Below are positions 20,821 through 32,123 of a DNA stretch of 64,000 bases, piece by piece; the first letter of the stretch is position 1; every line of letters begins with the position of its first letter. This DNA is from Pinus tabuliformis (taxonomy: Eukaryota > Streptophyta > Pinopsida > Pinales > Pinaceae): positions 651,870,871 through 651,934,870 of the forward strand of contig CM062811.1 of assembly GCA_031772625.1 (NCBI GenBank), written 5' to 3'. Both the position numbers and the translations under genes were made by a program. The notes beneath the pieces are model-generated. The model saw only the letters and a list, made by a program, of their open reading frames with translations. It searched no databases and was not told the origin of the DNA.

Positions 20821-21440
20821 AACCACCATCCATTATTAGACTATGCATAAATTATTATTATTATCTACCATCCAAGAATAGGCAAACTACACTGTAATAT
20901 TTCCTGTAGTTGACCACCACCAAGTGAGATCCAAACTATGATGAGGTGCTTGATGATAAAAAACACACCAATGTTTGACCATACACTAAGGAAGTGGATT
21001 CCACTATCCAAGTGACTTATCTACTACTCTCTCGAAGTAAGTACCACAACAACTCCCTCACTCCTATGAGATTAATTGCAGGGCCTCAAAGCAAGGTCCA
21101 ACATAGTTCATTCTATCAGTTTGGCTCAAGGACCTCGTTGCTCTATCTTTACCCAAATTTTTACCACCTCACTTATTTGTTCCTCTATGCCCACTTTTAA
21201 TATCCATATGCTACCTGAGAGAGTGTCTCTACCCTTCTCTTCCCTTTGATGTGGAACTTCTTCTTCCTTTTTTCTTCTAGTTTCCAACACCCATCTTCTC
21301 TCTTTTCCTCTATTCCAAACTATTTTTTTTTGTGTGTTCTCTGCTCTCTTCCATCCAATCACATATTTTCATCTATTAGGTATTGGTTATATATATTAAG
21401 GCACCTCCTCCCTCTTTTTTTGAGGGCATCTTCTCCACTT
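20821..21440. other. Spacer left of the complete Ty3 element
   Basis: Non-coding as far as I can tell. Pyrimidine-rich stretches (TTCTTCTTCC, TCTCTCTTTTCCTC) occur around 21240-21330. Conserved short ORFs here are identical in copy B only because the whole segment is. No promoter or RNA gene recognised. Confidence 0.5.
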
Positions 21441-21445
21441 CTCCA
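21441..21445 (+). repeat. Target-site duplication CTCCA (left)
   Basis: CTCCA directly precedes the TGTTGGGCG edge of the 5' LTR and recurs directly after the 3' LTR at 30402-30406. A 5-bp duplication is standard for Ty3/gypsy integration. Confidence 0.85.
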
Positions 21446-22378
21446 TGTTGGGCGTGAGATCCCCCAAGGGTAGTTTTGGGGCTAAAAGCCCATATTTTCG
21501 TCCAATTTTGTAATCCAAATGTAAAGACTCTGCATTTTGTGGTCGTGGAGCGCGTAGATGTTAAAGAGTCATAGGGTTGTCCACCCTTATTTTGGAAATG
21601 TAATTTCGGCTGTAGAAGATCTACCCATGGTGCGTGGACCATGAGATTGTATAAATAGAGCTAAGCTCTAAGTAGTTAGGGGCATGAGATAATTGAATTA
21701 TGGAATAAGATATTATGTATGGGAGATAGCTTTGAGTAGAAGTCTAAGTTTTGGGTCATAGTGTAGGTAGATGCTCTACCGTTGAGTGCGCAAAGGCCTA
21801 GAAGTCTGTAGCTAAGTGCGCAGGGCGGGTCGAGTCTGTAATTGTTCGAAATTATCAATAAAGAGAAGTATTCTACAATTTCTACATCTTTATTTCCTGT
21901 TTATGCATATGTTATATTGGGTATAAATTTCACTTATAATGCTTATATGATGCACGAATGTATGTAATTGTGTTGGATAAGTGACCGCAAGTAGGAACAT
22001 CTATTTACGTGAAGCTAACTAAGATCTGATAATAAAACACTTAGCCTAGTTAGAAAGAAATCGCAGTTCACTGCGCTAGCAACGCGAAAGGACTTTAGCC
22101 CCTGGTTAGGGCTGTGTGGAAGACAATTGTACCCTTTCGCGAAGGTACTGTAGGGTGGAATAGAGGGTTAAGCAACCTGCGCGAAGGCAGGTATAGCTGG
22201 AATAAAATGAAATCACATTAATCTCAAGGGTGTGGAAACTTAGTTTCAGCATCCCCCCATACTGCTTCGGATGAGACTTTAGTCCGTACTCCGCGGGTTG
22301 ATGACAAAAGGGCCAGCAATGTAGGGATTTGTTTGGCTAACTAACACTGAACTTAGGTCAGGCCCCCACAAGCCAACA
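21446..22378 (+). repeat. 5' LTR of the Ty3 element (copy A)
   Basis: 933 bp, edges TGTTGG and CCAACA. It carries a TATA box (TATAAATA, 21650-21657), a polyadenylation word (AATAAA, 21857-21862) and, between them, two copies of a (G/A)(C/T)(T/C)(A/G)AGTGCGCA word. The inner edge is followed by AATGGATCCGTTGATGGGA, where a primer-binding site would start at the TGG; I could not assign its tRNA. Confidence 0.88.
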
Positions 22379-23146
22379 AATGGATCCGTTGATGGGACTA
22401 GAATCTACATAAAGATGTGTGATGTCGTATCATTGTAATCCAAATAAGAAAGAAATTGAAGGCTGGTTAGATAGAAGGATTCACGAGTTCGTGGCGCAGG
22501 AGAACAAAAACCCGCGACTATCAAAAGAACAGTGGTTGGACCAATACCTGTATATGGAGATCCACGAAATATTTTTCGCATCCTTTCCTACTAAGCTATA
22601 CGAGTGGATCACAAAGCTAGCAGATAGCCAAGGAAGGTGGAAACTTGATGGTCCTATTGTGTGGACCCCGGAGCTAGTGTGAAGGTTGGAAGCATCAGGG
22701 GATAAGATTGCACGCACTGTCAATTATTAGCTCGATCGCATCATAGGAGGATTTCTTACTGAATTCGTGGTCGACACCTTAGTCAGCTATAATGAGGTGG
22801 AGCGATGATTTTTCAAAGGACCGCGAGGTAAGTACGTAAAATATTTGAATACTTGGATTAAAATGTTGTTGTGCGAAAAATGGGTTATGCAGCTACCTTG
22901 ATGTTTGGGACTACGCGAAGTGGAAAAAGTTATAGAAATGAAGGAAATAAGGGTCCGGAGTATAGCCCCTTGATTTCACCTCCGCGAGGGGACGAAGAAG
23001 GGATAGTGAAGGTCTCTTCGCAAAGTGCTATTAAGTTGATAAGACAAGGATTTCCATGAATACCTCCTCCACCCACACCACCTTCGTCTTCACCGCCATC
23101 ACCTCCAACTTCACCCATACCACCTCCACCACCACTGCGATTTAGT
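22379..23146 (+). other. Leader and N-terminal gag-like region
   Basis: Holds an 87-residue open stretch at 22419-22682 (KKEIEGWLDRRIHEF, WLDQYLYMEIHEIFF) that reads like a structured N-terminal extension of gag. Further on, 23058-23140 encodes a Pro-rich linker of the type PPPPTPPSSSPP. The G-rich opposite strand of that linker gives a false Gly-rich ORF. Gag leaders in plant Ty3 elements are often poorly conserved. Confidence 0.5.
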
Positions 23147-23668
23147 ATGGCAAACACAGTGAAGTTTCCTTTGTTCAAAGGTTTGGGAAATGAGGATCCA
23201 GACCAATTCTGGTTCATTGTAAGGGCTGTATGGGAAGCTCAAGGTGTTACAAATGACCATATAAAGAAAGTGACACTGGTTAGCACTCTGCAGGATCGCG
23301 CACTGACCTGGTATATTAAGTACTCCAACAATAACCTGAATGCGAGAGTAGCAAACATCCAAGTCACACTAAATAGGGAATTTAACAAACCTAAGTCTGA
23401 GTCACAGTCAAATTTGGGATTCAAAGAAATCACGATGCGACTAGGTGAGACACCGTGGGAATTGGATCAAAGATTGAAGTGTCAAATCCATGAAGCCAAT
23501 ATGAATTTGATAGATGGACAACATCGCGAGTGGTTTGTGGCTTCGCTACTACCCCACTTAAGGAGCGCGCTGTCACAGCAGAAGCTAACAACTCAAGCAG
23601 AGGCCTTGGAGATTGCCATGAGACTATATGGGACTCTGATGCAAGACCCTAATCTAGGAGTTCAATAG
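23147..23668 (+). pseudogene. Gag capsid-like domain (copy A)
   Basis: A 173-residue open stretch with the Retrotrans_gag pattern: FPLFKGLGNEDPDQFWF, VSTLQDRALTWYIKY, a variable linker, then LGETPWELDQRLKCQIHEAN and PHLRSALSQQKLTTQAEALEIA. The capsid-like domain would build the particle. It sits 3' of the Pro-rich linker and 5' of a zinc knuckle, as expected. Confidence 0.75.
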
Positions 23669-24164
23669 ATCCATGCACAGCTATAGAATTTTTGCCCTGA
23701 GATGCAAAGCTTGAAGCAGGATAGGATGGTTTGGCCAGAGGTGCGTGAGGAGGTATGGTGTTTGAAATGCAAGAGTCAGGATCATGAAAAAGACCACTGC
23801 CCGATCTTTACAAATTACCTTGTAGGAGGAGGACCGATTCCTTTAAGGACAAAAGCTCAAGTAGGACCTAGTGCAGCACCTGCTTTATGGTGCGCTATCT
23901 ATTAGGTAGCCGAAAAACATGCCACGGATAACTATAACTTGCTACAGAAGTATGTGCAAATGCCACAATAGTTTTTCTACAATTTTTGCAGATCGCTAGG
24001 AAATGATGAGCGTACCTGCAGGAGCTATGAATTGATAATGGATAGAACTCCCACCTACAGGGTTCAGGCCGAAACGCGGCCCCTTGACCAGAATGTAGGG
24101 ATGGCATGGACATGGTTTTAGGGGCGTGGACGAGGCCGAGGTGGAGGAGGACCTGGTACAGGTC

Positions 24165-25080
24165 ACGGACAATTGATTTTCTACAATTACGGAGGTCCAG
24201 GACACTATGCCTGTGATTGCACTAATCCAACACGCCCGTCGTGCAAGTATTGCACGCTGTTTGATAATGAAACATAAGATTTTCCTACGATGATAGCTAG
24301 GATTCGTGACAAAGGGGCGCTACTGCCTCCCCCAACTCAGAACCTGCAGATGATGAGGTCTGAGCCGCGTGAGGAAGACCCAAACGTAAATATAGTGCTT
24401 TGGAGTGGAATTGCGATGGGGGATGACAAGGGGAAACAACTGGAAGACAGTACATGGGTTCGCAAAGCGCCAACGAAGGAGGCTGAGTTTTATTTGGAGC
24501 GCGCTCATGAAGAATTCATGGAAGCTAAGAAGAGCTTCACTGAGGCCTCCACTTCAGGAAGCAAGGATAATCCTGAGCCGGAGATGGACCCCTCTATGCT
24601 CACAACTTTCTTAGAAACCTGTATGAAGTTACTGCGCGACAGTAAGGCTGTGAAAGGGTTATAGGAAATTATCAATAGATGTGCTGGGATCATGCCAAGT
24701 GAACCGCGCATAGTCTGCAAGATTGCAAAGCATAAAACAAGGACGAGGCGTGAAATGAGACTAACCGCACAGATCAGAGAATACAAAATGGATCAAGTCA
24801 TTCTGGATTTGGGATCAGATGCAAATGTTCTACCGAAGCAAACATGGGAGCGAATGGGTAGACCTAGGTTGCAATGGTCTCCAATTCAGCTAAGGATGGC
24901 GAATCAGTAGAAAATAATACCCATGGGATGACTTCAGGGAGTGACTGTGGATATTGAGGGAGCGAGCACGCTGGCAGATTTTGGAGTAATAGAGATTGTT
25001 GATGACAACAATCCCTACCCCGTGCTATTGGGAATTGACTGGGCTACTAATATGAACGGGGTAATCAATTTGAAGAAGTG
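24165..25080 (+). pseudogene. Zinc knuckle and aspartic protease region (copy A)
   Basis: A knuckle-like FYNYGGPGHYACDC at about 24180-24220 is followed by a second Cys pair (CKYC). A charged linker leads to the retropepsin active site VILDLGSDANVLP at about 24800-24840. The typical downstream flap and IG(I/V)DW-like strand appear as LLGIDWATNMNG near 25030. Protease would cut the polyprotein. Copy B keeps a longer open stretch over the same interval (50639-51376). Confidence 0.75.
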
Positions 25081-25439
25081 AAAAAGAATATTTGAGAAGA
25101 AATCACTGCGCGTAATAATACCCCTAGATCCTGTTGAAGGATCATGCTACACAGAACCAGTCCGTGATTATGAGAGTGATGATGATCTGGACTGCATCTA
25201 TAAGATAACGGAGCGAGACCAAGACTGGGTGAATCCCACCACGGATGGATGAATCACATGGGATTGCGAGAGTTCCTTCACTTTGGACTCCGATGAAGAA
25301 ATAGAACGTTGGTAGAATCGGTTACATGAGGTAACTACGCTGAATTGCAACATGATGACCCAGTCGTTGCGCTATGTATTGTCATAGGTAAGAAATTTGC
25401 CTATTTATGATGGTCTAAATGAAGGAGATATCTTTTTAG

Positions 25440-25745
25440 ATGCATTTTAAAGGGAGGTTCCAGAAAAGAAACGCTTCCAGGCCTTGGACTGGCACTGCTC
25501 GCTACGCCCGCAAGATGGTGGGGAATGCACAAGGGAATTTTCGATGGTTGGCATGAATGTAGGAAAATGATGCGAACATGATTTGGGAAGCCTAAGATGT
25601 GATTGACAGACAAGTATGATGGGCAGAATGATCCATGTGCGCATCTCGTCAAATGGACGCGGGCTTATGGAGAAAGCCACAACTTGAGTGGGTTCACCTA
25701 TTTTTTCATACCCTTGATGTTATCCCAATCCGCAGAAGATTAACA
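25440..25745 (+). pseudogene. Second gag-like segment between protease and RT (copy A)
   Basis: Short open pieces read KYDGQNDPCAHLVKW near 25610-25660 and WVHLFFHTLDVIP near 25685-25725. They follow the pattern 'YDG..DP..HL..W ... HLF..TL' of Retrotrans_gag domains in plant Ty3 elements. The segment lies after the protease and before RT, which is not the usual place for gag. I have no search result to support the match. Confidence 0.45.
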
Positions 25746-25813
25746 TTCTGGAGACAGAAGGCCACTGTGAGGTTCAGGGACCACAGATTGAGAACCCTGA
25801 TATAACCACGCCA

Positions 25814-27226
25814 GTGAAAACTAGACAGGTGAACATTGGTACGGAGGCAGAACCCAAGTTCGTGAAGGTTGGAGACTACTGGGACGACATGACAGTGGAT
25901 AAGGTCACTGAATTTCTCCGTGAATACCAGGACTTATTCCCTACCAAGTTTATGGATTTGAAAGGAATAATCAGAGATCTAAGAGTGATGAAGGTCATGT
26001 TAAAACCTGATGTGAAGCCAGTTAAGCAGAGGCCTTACCGCTTAAATCCGAAATACAAGGAGAATGTCTGCTTAGAGCTAGACAAAATGCTAGCAACAGG
26101 CATCATTGAGCTTGTGGAAGTGTCCGATTGGGTAAGCCCAATGGTGGTGCAAAAAAAGAAGTAGAAGGATGAGATAAGGATATGCGTGGATTTTAGAAAG
26201 TTGAATGATGCCTGTGTGCATGATCCTTTCCCTACTCCATTCACAGATGAAGTGTTGGAAAATGTAGGTGGCCAGGAAGCATACTCCTTCACTGATGGGT
26301 TCTCGGGGTACCACCAAATCAAAATTGTGCCAGAGGATAGGAGCAAGACAACCTTCACGATTGAGTGGGGTTGCTTTCAATATACTATAATGCCGTTCAG
26401 ATTGAAGAATGCATCTGCTATCTTTTCACGTGTGGTTGTTGTGGCATTCAAGGAATTTATTCATAAGTTCTTGGAGGTATACTTTGATGACTGGACTATA
26501 TTTGGACTAGTTAAGTGCCATGTAGCGAGCTTGCACTTGATGTTGGATACCTGTCAAAGATACCAGATCGTGCTCAACCTCAAGAAGTGTTTGTTTTGCG
26601 TTCCTTTTGGGAACCTATTGGGGCATGTGGTTTGCAAACAAGGGCTGATGGTAGACCCCGCGAAGATCGCGGTGATTCTGAACTTGGAAGCGCCAAGAAG
26701 TGTGAAACAGTTGCATGCTACCTTGGGACATACGAGATATTACAAAAATTTTATCAAAGGCTATGCCCAGATCACTGCACCGATGGAAAAATTGTTGAAG
26801 AAGGATGTCTCTTTCTATTGGAACGATGACTGTAAGAAAATCTTGGATATATTGAAAGAGAAGATGGTTACCGTGCCGATTCTAGTCTTCTCGGACTGGA
26901 AGAAAGAATTTCATGTACATGTTGATGCGTCATGTATAGCATTGGGGGCAGTACTAACACAGGATGGTGGAGAAGGCTTGGACCACCCTATCATGTTCGC
27001 AAGCCACAGATTATCCAAAGCAGAGAAGAACTATTCCACTACTAAACACGAGGGGATTGCTACGGTGTATGCACTCCAGAAGTATCGACACTACTTGCTA
27101 GGGGGTCACTTTAAGATGTCTACAAATCACTCTATGGTGAAGTACCTGGTCAATAAACCTATGTTGGGGGGCGCATCTGTAGATGGATCTTATTGTTCCA
27201 AGAGTACGATTTTGAAGTTGTTATGA
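25814..27226 (+). pseudogene. Reverse transcriptase and RNase H (copy A)
   Basis: Standard Ty3 RT motifs in order: KQRPYRLNPKYKE, ICVDFRKLNDACV, FTDGFSGYHQI, MPFRLKNASAIFSRVV, then the catalytic YFDDWTIFG and GHVVCKQGLMVDPAKI. RNase H follows with FHVHVDASCIALGAVLT, HPIMFASHRLSKAEKNYSTT and LQKYRHYLLGG. Together with the following integrase this fixes the Ty3/gypsy assignment. The region is broken. Confidence 0.9.
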
Positions 27227-27330
27227 AGCCTGGACGATTGAATGCGGGACTTGGCCACCTATCGCGCATCAAAATAGGGGAGGAACCTACTAATTTGGAG
27301 GAAGGATTACCTGACGTGTAGCTCTTTGCT

Positions 27331-28602
27331 ATGTGCATCGTGGATGGACATTTCAAGGATATAATACACTTCCTAACAACTGGAATTGCGCCGGAAGGAT
27401 ACTCTGTCCAGCAAAAGAAGGAATTAGTGGTGCACGCAACAAACTTCTCTGTCATTGATGGGCATCTATACAAAATGGGGAATGATGAAATACTGCGAAG
27501 GTATGTACCTGAACTTGAATGAAGCAACATCCTCGTGGACGCTCATGGGGGCGCTGTGGGAGGACATTATGCAGGAAGAGAAAATGCACAGAAGATTCTA
27601 CGCGCAGGGTTATGGTGGCCAACCCTTCATCAAGATTCAAAATCATATTGCAAGGCATGTGATGTATGTCAGTGGACAGGTAAACCATTGCGGAGGGATG
27701 AAATGCCTTTGAATCCCCAAATGACGTTGCAACCTTTTTAGAAGTGGGCAATAGATTTTGTAGGACCGATTCAGCCACAAGAAAAGACAGGCTTGAGGTA
27801 CATTATCGCTAAGGCTGAGTATTTGACTCGTTGGGAAGAAGAGCAACTAGTGAAGGATTGCATGAGCACGATAGCCGTGAAGTTTATATTTGAGCATGTA
27901 TTGACGCGATTTGGATGTCCAAAGATGTTGATGAGCGATCGAGGTACACACTTCCTAAATGAGATGATCAATGCACTAACAGAGTAATTTCAGGTGTATC
28001 ACCAAAAGAGCACACCTTATCACCCACAAGCTAACGGGACAGTGGAGGCGTTCAACAAAGTACTAAAGATTGCACTGACCAAGGTATGCAATGCTCAACG
28101 AAGTGATTGGGACCTACGCATACCTGCAGTATTATGGGCTTATCGGACAACGTGGAAGAAGTTAACAAGACAAACACCCGTTAGGCTGGTATACAGGGTT
28201 GAGGTGGTGATGCCTATGGAATACATCATGCCTAGTCTGCACATAGCAGCGCTCACAGGTATGACAAATCATAGAGCCCTGGAAGAGAGGCTTGCACAGT
28301 TGGATGAGCTCGAAGAAGAGAGATTTTTGGCTGGATTTCACCAACAGGTCCAAAAGCAACACGAAAAGGCATGGCACGACTAACATATTAAGCTGCACAC
28401 CTTTAAGTTGAGAAACTTGGTGCTATTGTATGACAGTAAGTTTGATAGATTTCTAGGGAAATTCAGAATGCATTGGCAAGGGCCCTATGTTATTAAGGAT
28501 ATCACCGACGGTGGCGCGGTCCAGTTGGTTAAGTTGAATGGATTCCCAGGAAAAGTGAATGGCAGTCGTTTGAAGCCATACACAGGTGGCTCGACCATCT
28601 GA
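27331..28602 (+). pseudogene. Integrase (copy A)
   Basis: The zinc-binding N-terminus appears as GGAVGGHYAGRENAQKIL and CKACDVCQWTGKP (27540-27690). The catalytic core shows FGCPKMLMSDRGTHF and [19 protein letters not shown] (27900-28060). The C-terminal part at 28408-28602 (FDRFLGKFRMHWQGPYVIKD) is the GPY/F-type module. No chromodomain follows. The coding region is broken in several places. Confidence 0.88.
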
Positions 28603-29140
28603 ATAGCCAACAGAAGCATAGTCTTAGCACTCTAGGTAGCTGAAAGGAGGCGCAGGACTACAAACTACACTGTCTGGTTTGGAGAGCTGCACGATTTCAA
28701 GACTGTGCGATGCAGCGAAGTGTCACAGGGTCCACAAAAGCGTGAAGATAGCTACGCTCGCACGCAGGTCCACTGGAAAGTTACTATTAAAGTCACTATT
28801 CACAATTTGATGGTTGGTTTGAGGCCACATGGAGCGGGTGGCAGGCATTTAAGGTGAACTTTATGGATTAGATTCTTGGAAATCTGCTGTCAATATAGCA
28901 TTAATGGGCCGGATATGGGGGAACGGTCGATTTGAATTCAAAAGGCCCTATAAATTGCAAGTTGACAGTGTAATGGCAGACTACATGCAGTTGTTTGAAT
29001 AGTCATTCGAGGTCCTAACCACCTTGCAGGAGGACCCGAATATAGAGTGCCTAGAGATAGAGGCGATCAAGCTACAACAAAGGTATAACGAGGTAAAAGG
29101 GACCGCGCAGACGGTTGCCATTACGTAGAGGCTTGCATGG
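28603..29140. other. Spacer between integrase and the accessory ORF (copy A)
   Basis: About 540 bp without a long frame. The opposite strand shows only shadow frames. It may contain a degraded upstream part of the accessory ORF, since the right half (28980-29140) has a similar Glu/Lys-rich codon style on the plus strand. Confidence 0.4.
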
Positions 29141-29440
29141 ATGCAGGAGGCAAAGGCGCTCAAGGAACAAGTGGATGCTTCTCGGTATAAAGAAGCAGTC
29201 TTAAAAGCACGCCTACAACCATGGATAAACGAGGCTTACACGATCACAACCTCTATTGAAGGGAAGCTCGCGCAACTGCAGGCAGCTCACCAGAAGATTC
29301 AGAGCAACAGTTCACCAGCAGTCACCAAACAACGAGTGGAAGAATTCCAACAGGCAGCCGCTATGTGCGCTGCCGACGTTGCGGTGATCCAAACAGAGCT
29401 GGGAGGTCTTCGCGCTAAGATATTTGCACCTATAGGGTGA
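29141..29440 (+). pseudogene. Accessory coiled-coil ORF downstream of integrase (copy A)
   Basis: A 99-residue open stretch rich in Ala, Glu, Gln and Lys (KALKEQVDASRYKEAVLKAR, KLAQLQAAHQKIQ, VEEFQQAAA). The heptad-like spacing predicts long helices or a coiled coil. It ends 35 bp before the 3' LTR. Ty3 elements with extra ORFs between INT and the 3' LTR are known in plants, but I recognise no family here. The only difference pattern against copy B (55604-55903) is a few substitutions. Confidence 0.5.
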
Positions 29441-29475
29441 CTCGAGGGTGAGTCACGATGTTTGTGTTGGGGGCC

Positions 29476-30401
29476 TGTTGGGCGCGGGATCCCCCAAGGG
29501 AAGTTTTGGGGCTAAAAGCCCATATTTTGGTCTAATTTTGTAATCCAAATGTAAAGACTATGCATTTTGTGGTTTCAGAGCACGTAGATGTTAAAGAGTC
29601 ATAGGGTTGTCCACCCTTATTTTGGAAATGTAATGTCGGTTGTAGAAGGTCTACCTGTGGTCTGCAGACCATGGGATTGTATAAATACAACTAAGCTCTA
29701 AGTAGTTAGGGGCATGAGATAATTGAATTATGGAATAAGATATGATGTATGAGAGATAGCTCTGAGTAGAAGTCTAAGTTTTGGGTCATAGCGTAGGTAG
29801 AGGCTCTGTAGCTGAGTGCGCAGAGGCCTAGAAGTCCGCAGCTGAGTGCACGGACCCCTGCAGCTAAGTGCGCAGGGTGGGTCGAGTCTGTAATTGTTCG
29901 AAATTATCAATAAAGAGAAGTATTCTACAATTTCTGCGTCTTTATTTCCTGTTTATGCATCTGTTATATTGGGTATAAATTTCACTTATAATGCTTATAT
30001 GATGTGCGAATGTATGTAATTGTGTTGGATAAGTGACTACAAGTAGGAACATTTGTTTACGCAAAGCTAAGTAAGATTTGATAATAAAACACTTAGCCTA
30101 GTTAGGAAGATATCACAGTTCGCTGCCCTAGCAGCGCGAAAGGACTTCATTGTACCCTTTCACGAAGGTACTGTAGGGTGGAACAGAGGGTTAAGAAACC
30201 TGCGTGAAGGTAGGTATAGTTGGAATAAAACAACATCACATCCATATCAAGGGTGTGTAAACTTGGTTCCAGCATTCTCCCATACTGCTTCGGGTGAGAC
30301 TTCAGTCTGCGCTTCGCGAGCTGATGCCGAAAGGGCCAGTAGTGTAGGGATTTGTTTGGCTAACTAACGTTGAACCTGGGTAAGGCCCCCACAAGCCAAC
30401 G
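29476..30401 (+). repeat. 3' LTR of the Ty3 element (copy A)
   Basis: 926 bp, starting TGTTGGGCG and ending just before the right CTCCA. Same TATA box (29690-29697) and AATAAA arrangement as the 5' LTR. It has three instead of two copies of the AGTGCGCA-type word, and lacks about 35 bp present in the 5' LTR near 22105. Confidence 0.88.
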
Positions 30402-30406
30402 CTCCA
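30402..30406 (+). repeat. Target-site duplication CTCCA (right)
   Basis: Matches 21441-21445. Together they define the element ends to the base. Confidence 0.85.
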
Positions 30407-31560
30407 CATTGTCTTCCCAAGCTTTGATTCCCTTTGTCTCAATTCACAACGAGGAAAAGGGATGGTGCCATCCTTCCCCATGTTTCCCACTTCGCAACCT
30501 TTAATGCTTATTAGTGAAATTTTGTGGTTGGTCAGGGAAAAATTAAAGAGTTAGTGCGGTCGGTGTGGTTCCACCCAATGAGCACATCACTAAAAATCAA
30601 CAAGCATGCCACATAAACCAACATGCACGTCGTAGGAAATCCCATTATAACTATGGATCTATGTGTCCCTCCACTTAGGATACCCAATTAAAATTCACCT
30701 TTAATTTATTTTATGTTTACAACATAATGTATTTTCTATCCATGGCCTTCATGCTAACATTACATAATCACAATTTTAACATTATAAAAACAGGGGTAAC
30801 ATAAAGGATGTTACAAACCCCACCCCCTTAACAAAGCACCATCCTTGATTTTTTCTAACTAGAAAACACAAAAAAATCTAAGATTATTGCTCTTAAATCT
30901 GTGGAATTTTCTATGTCCTGAATTATCATGCCTATCCATATCGTTCAATATCCTCAATGCTTCCATAGTGAAAAACTCAATTCATTGTTTATTGGGACAC
31001 ACCCAATGAATTTTTAGTCACAATGAGTATGCACATGACTCCTTGGAAACCAATTTGCTCATATTTCCTTTTTCTTTTAGTCACACACCTTCCAAGTTCA
31101 AGTATCATCTTCTTTACCTTAGTAGTCCCTTGGGAAATCCATCCCTTGAAAAGGCTTCCTTGCACAGGAAGTGTGTTGATGGAATCTCATATCCAAGGAA
31201 TCCCTCTGGCTTGCTCTAATAACAAAAAACATTTGTCACAACATACCTCATGGTGATCAATGCATATCATAGGGTTCTAGTGTCACCACAATGGCCTAGT
31301 CCCTAAGGTCTTCAGCTCCACTATGTTGATAATACTCTGAGATTACAAAGATTATACCACTTAGATATTTCTTTTGATCAACAACATATATCTATTTTGG
31401 ATAGTTCAACAACTCACCTATATCATAAGCATACAATTCTTATGAGCTTAATCAAATTAAGCCACACTTTTAATAAAAAATTATTTAAACGGATGCTTGT
31501 CTTTATGGTTACTCTTTCATTCCTTTCTCTTCATAGGTAATGAGTCTACCTTGTTGTCTT
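30407..31560. other. Spacer, possibly containing an old LTR junction
   Basis: No gene seen. On the minus strand a purine-rich run (GTTAAGGGGGTGGGGTT, 30832-30816) is followed by TGTAACATCC at 30815, which looks like a polypurine tract next to an LTR start. No recognisable pol remains upstream of it, so this is only a suspicion. Confidence 0.35.
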
Positions 31561-31790
31561 TACTAGAAAATATCCATCTTTACTAAGCAAGCTCCATATT
31601 TATCAAACAAGCTCCATGTTTGATAAATAAGAACCATCTTTATGAAACATGCTTTTCCTTTAGAAAACAAGCTCCATCCTTATCGAGCACACTATGTCTT
31701 GAATGAGCAATCTCCATATTTACTAAAAAATATTTGTCTTTACCAAACAAGCTCTCCCTCATTGCTCACATCCTGGTTTGGGATCGCCTT
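31560..31790 (+). repeat. Degenerate minisatellite, AAGCTCCAT-type
   Basis: Repeated words of the type (A)AACAAGCTCCAT(A/C)(T/C)TTATC occur about eight times at spacings of roughly 20-35 bp. The array has no coding meaning and is also present in copy B (58023-58253). Confidence 0.65.
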
Positions 31791-32123
31791 TATGAAACAT
31801 GTAAAATTATTTATTAATGATGTATGATTAGAGACTAGGAATAAATAAGAGAATTTCTTCAAAGAAAAATAAAACATTCACAAATTTGCAGAAGGATAAC
31901 AAGTGGAATGAATCCTCTATCCTATTCAATTTTGATTTTCTCCCTATATATCCGTGTCTCTATATTTCCAACCACTTGATGGTTAGGTTATTTTTCTTTG
32001 TTATAATTGAATAGAGATCCACTTTTGGAAATATGCAATTACGGATTTGTCCTCAAAGATGGGTCCCATTTTAGATATTCTATATTTCCCTTTTTATAAA
32101 TTAATTTCCAAAATAATTTGGTG

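Larger units (their letters stand above)
21446..30401 (+). mobile_element. Complete-looking Ty3/gypsy element, broken (copy A)
   Basis: 8956 bp, flanked by the CTCCA target duplication. The order is 5' LTR (21446-22378), leader, gag (23147-23668), zinc knuckle and protease (about 24165-25080), a gag-like segment (about 25500-25740), RT and RNase H (25814-27226), integrase (27331-28602), an accessory coiled-coil ORF (29141-29440), and 3' LTR (29476-30401). RT-RH before INT makes it Ty3/gypsy. All structural parts are present but the coding region is broken in many places, so it is a fossil. The LTRs differ by about 8% in their first 310 bp by eye, plus indels of tens of bases, so the insertion is old. 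Confidence 0.92.

Noticed and set aside
20994-21200. 68-aa ORF identical in both copies
   Set aside because: Identity follows from the large duplication, not from coding constraint; no domain, no start context.
22930-23217. Gly-rich minus-strand ORF (GGGGGMGEVGGDGGEDEGG)
   Set aside because: It is the reverse strand of the Pro-rich gag linker. It has no upstream or downstream support and is repeated in copy B for the same reason.
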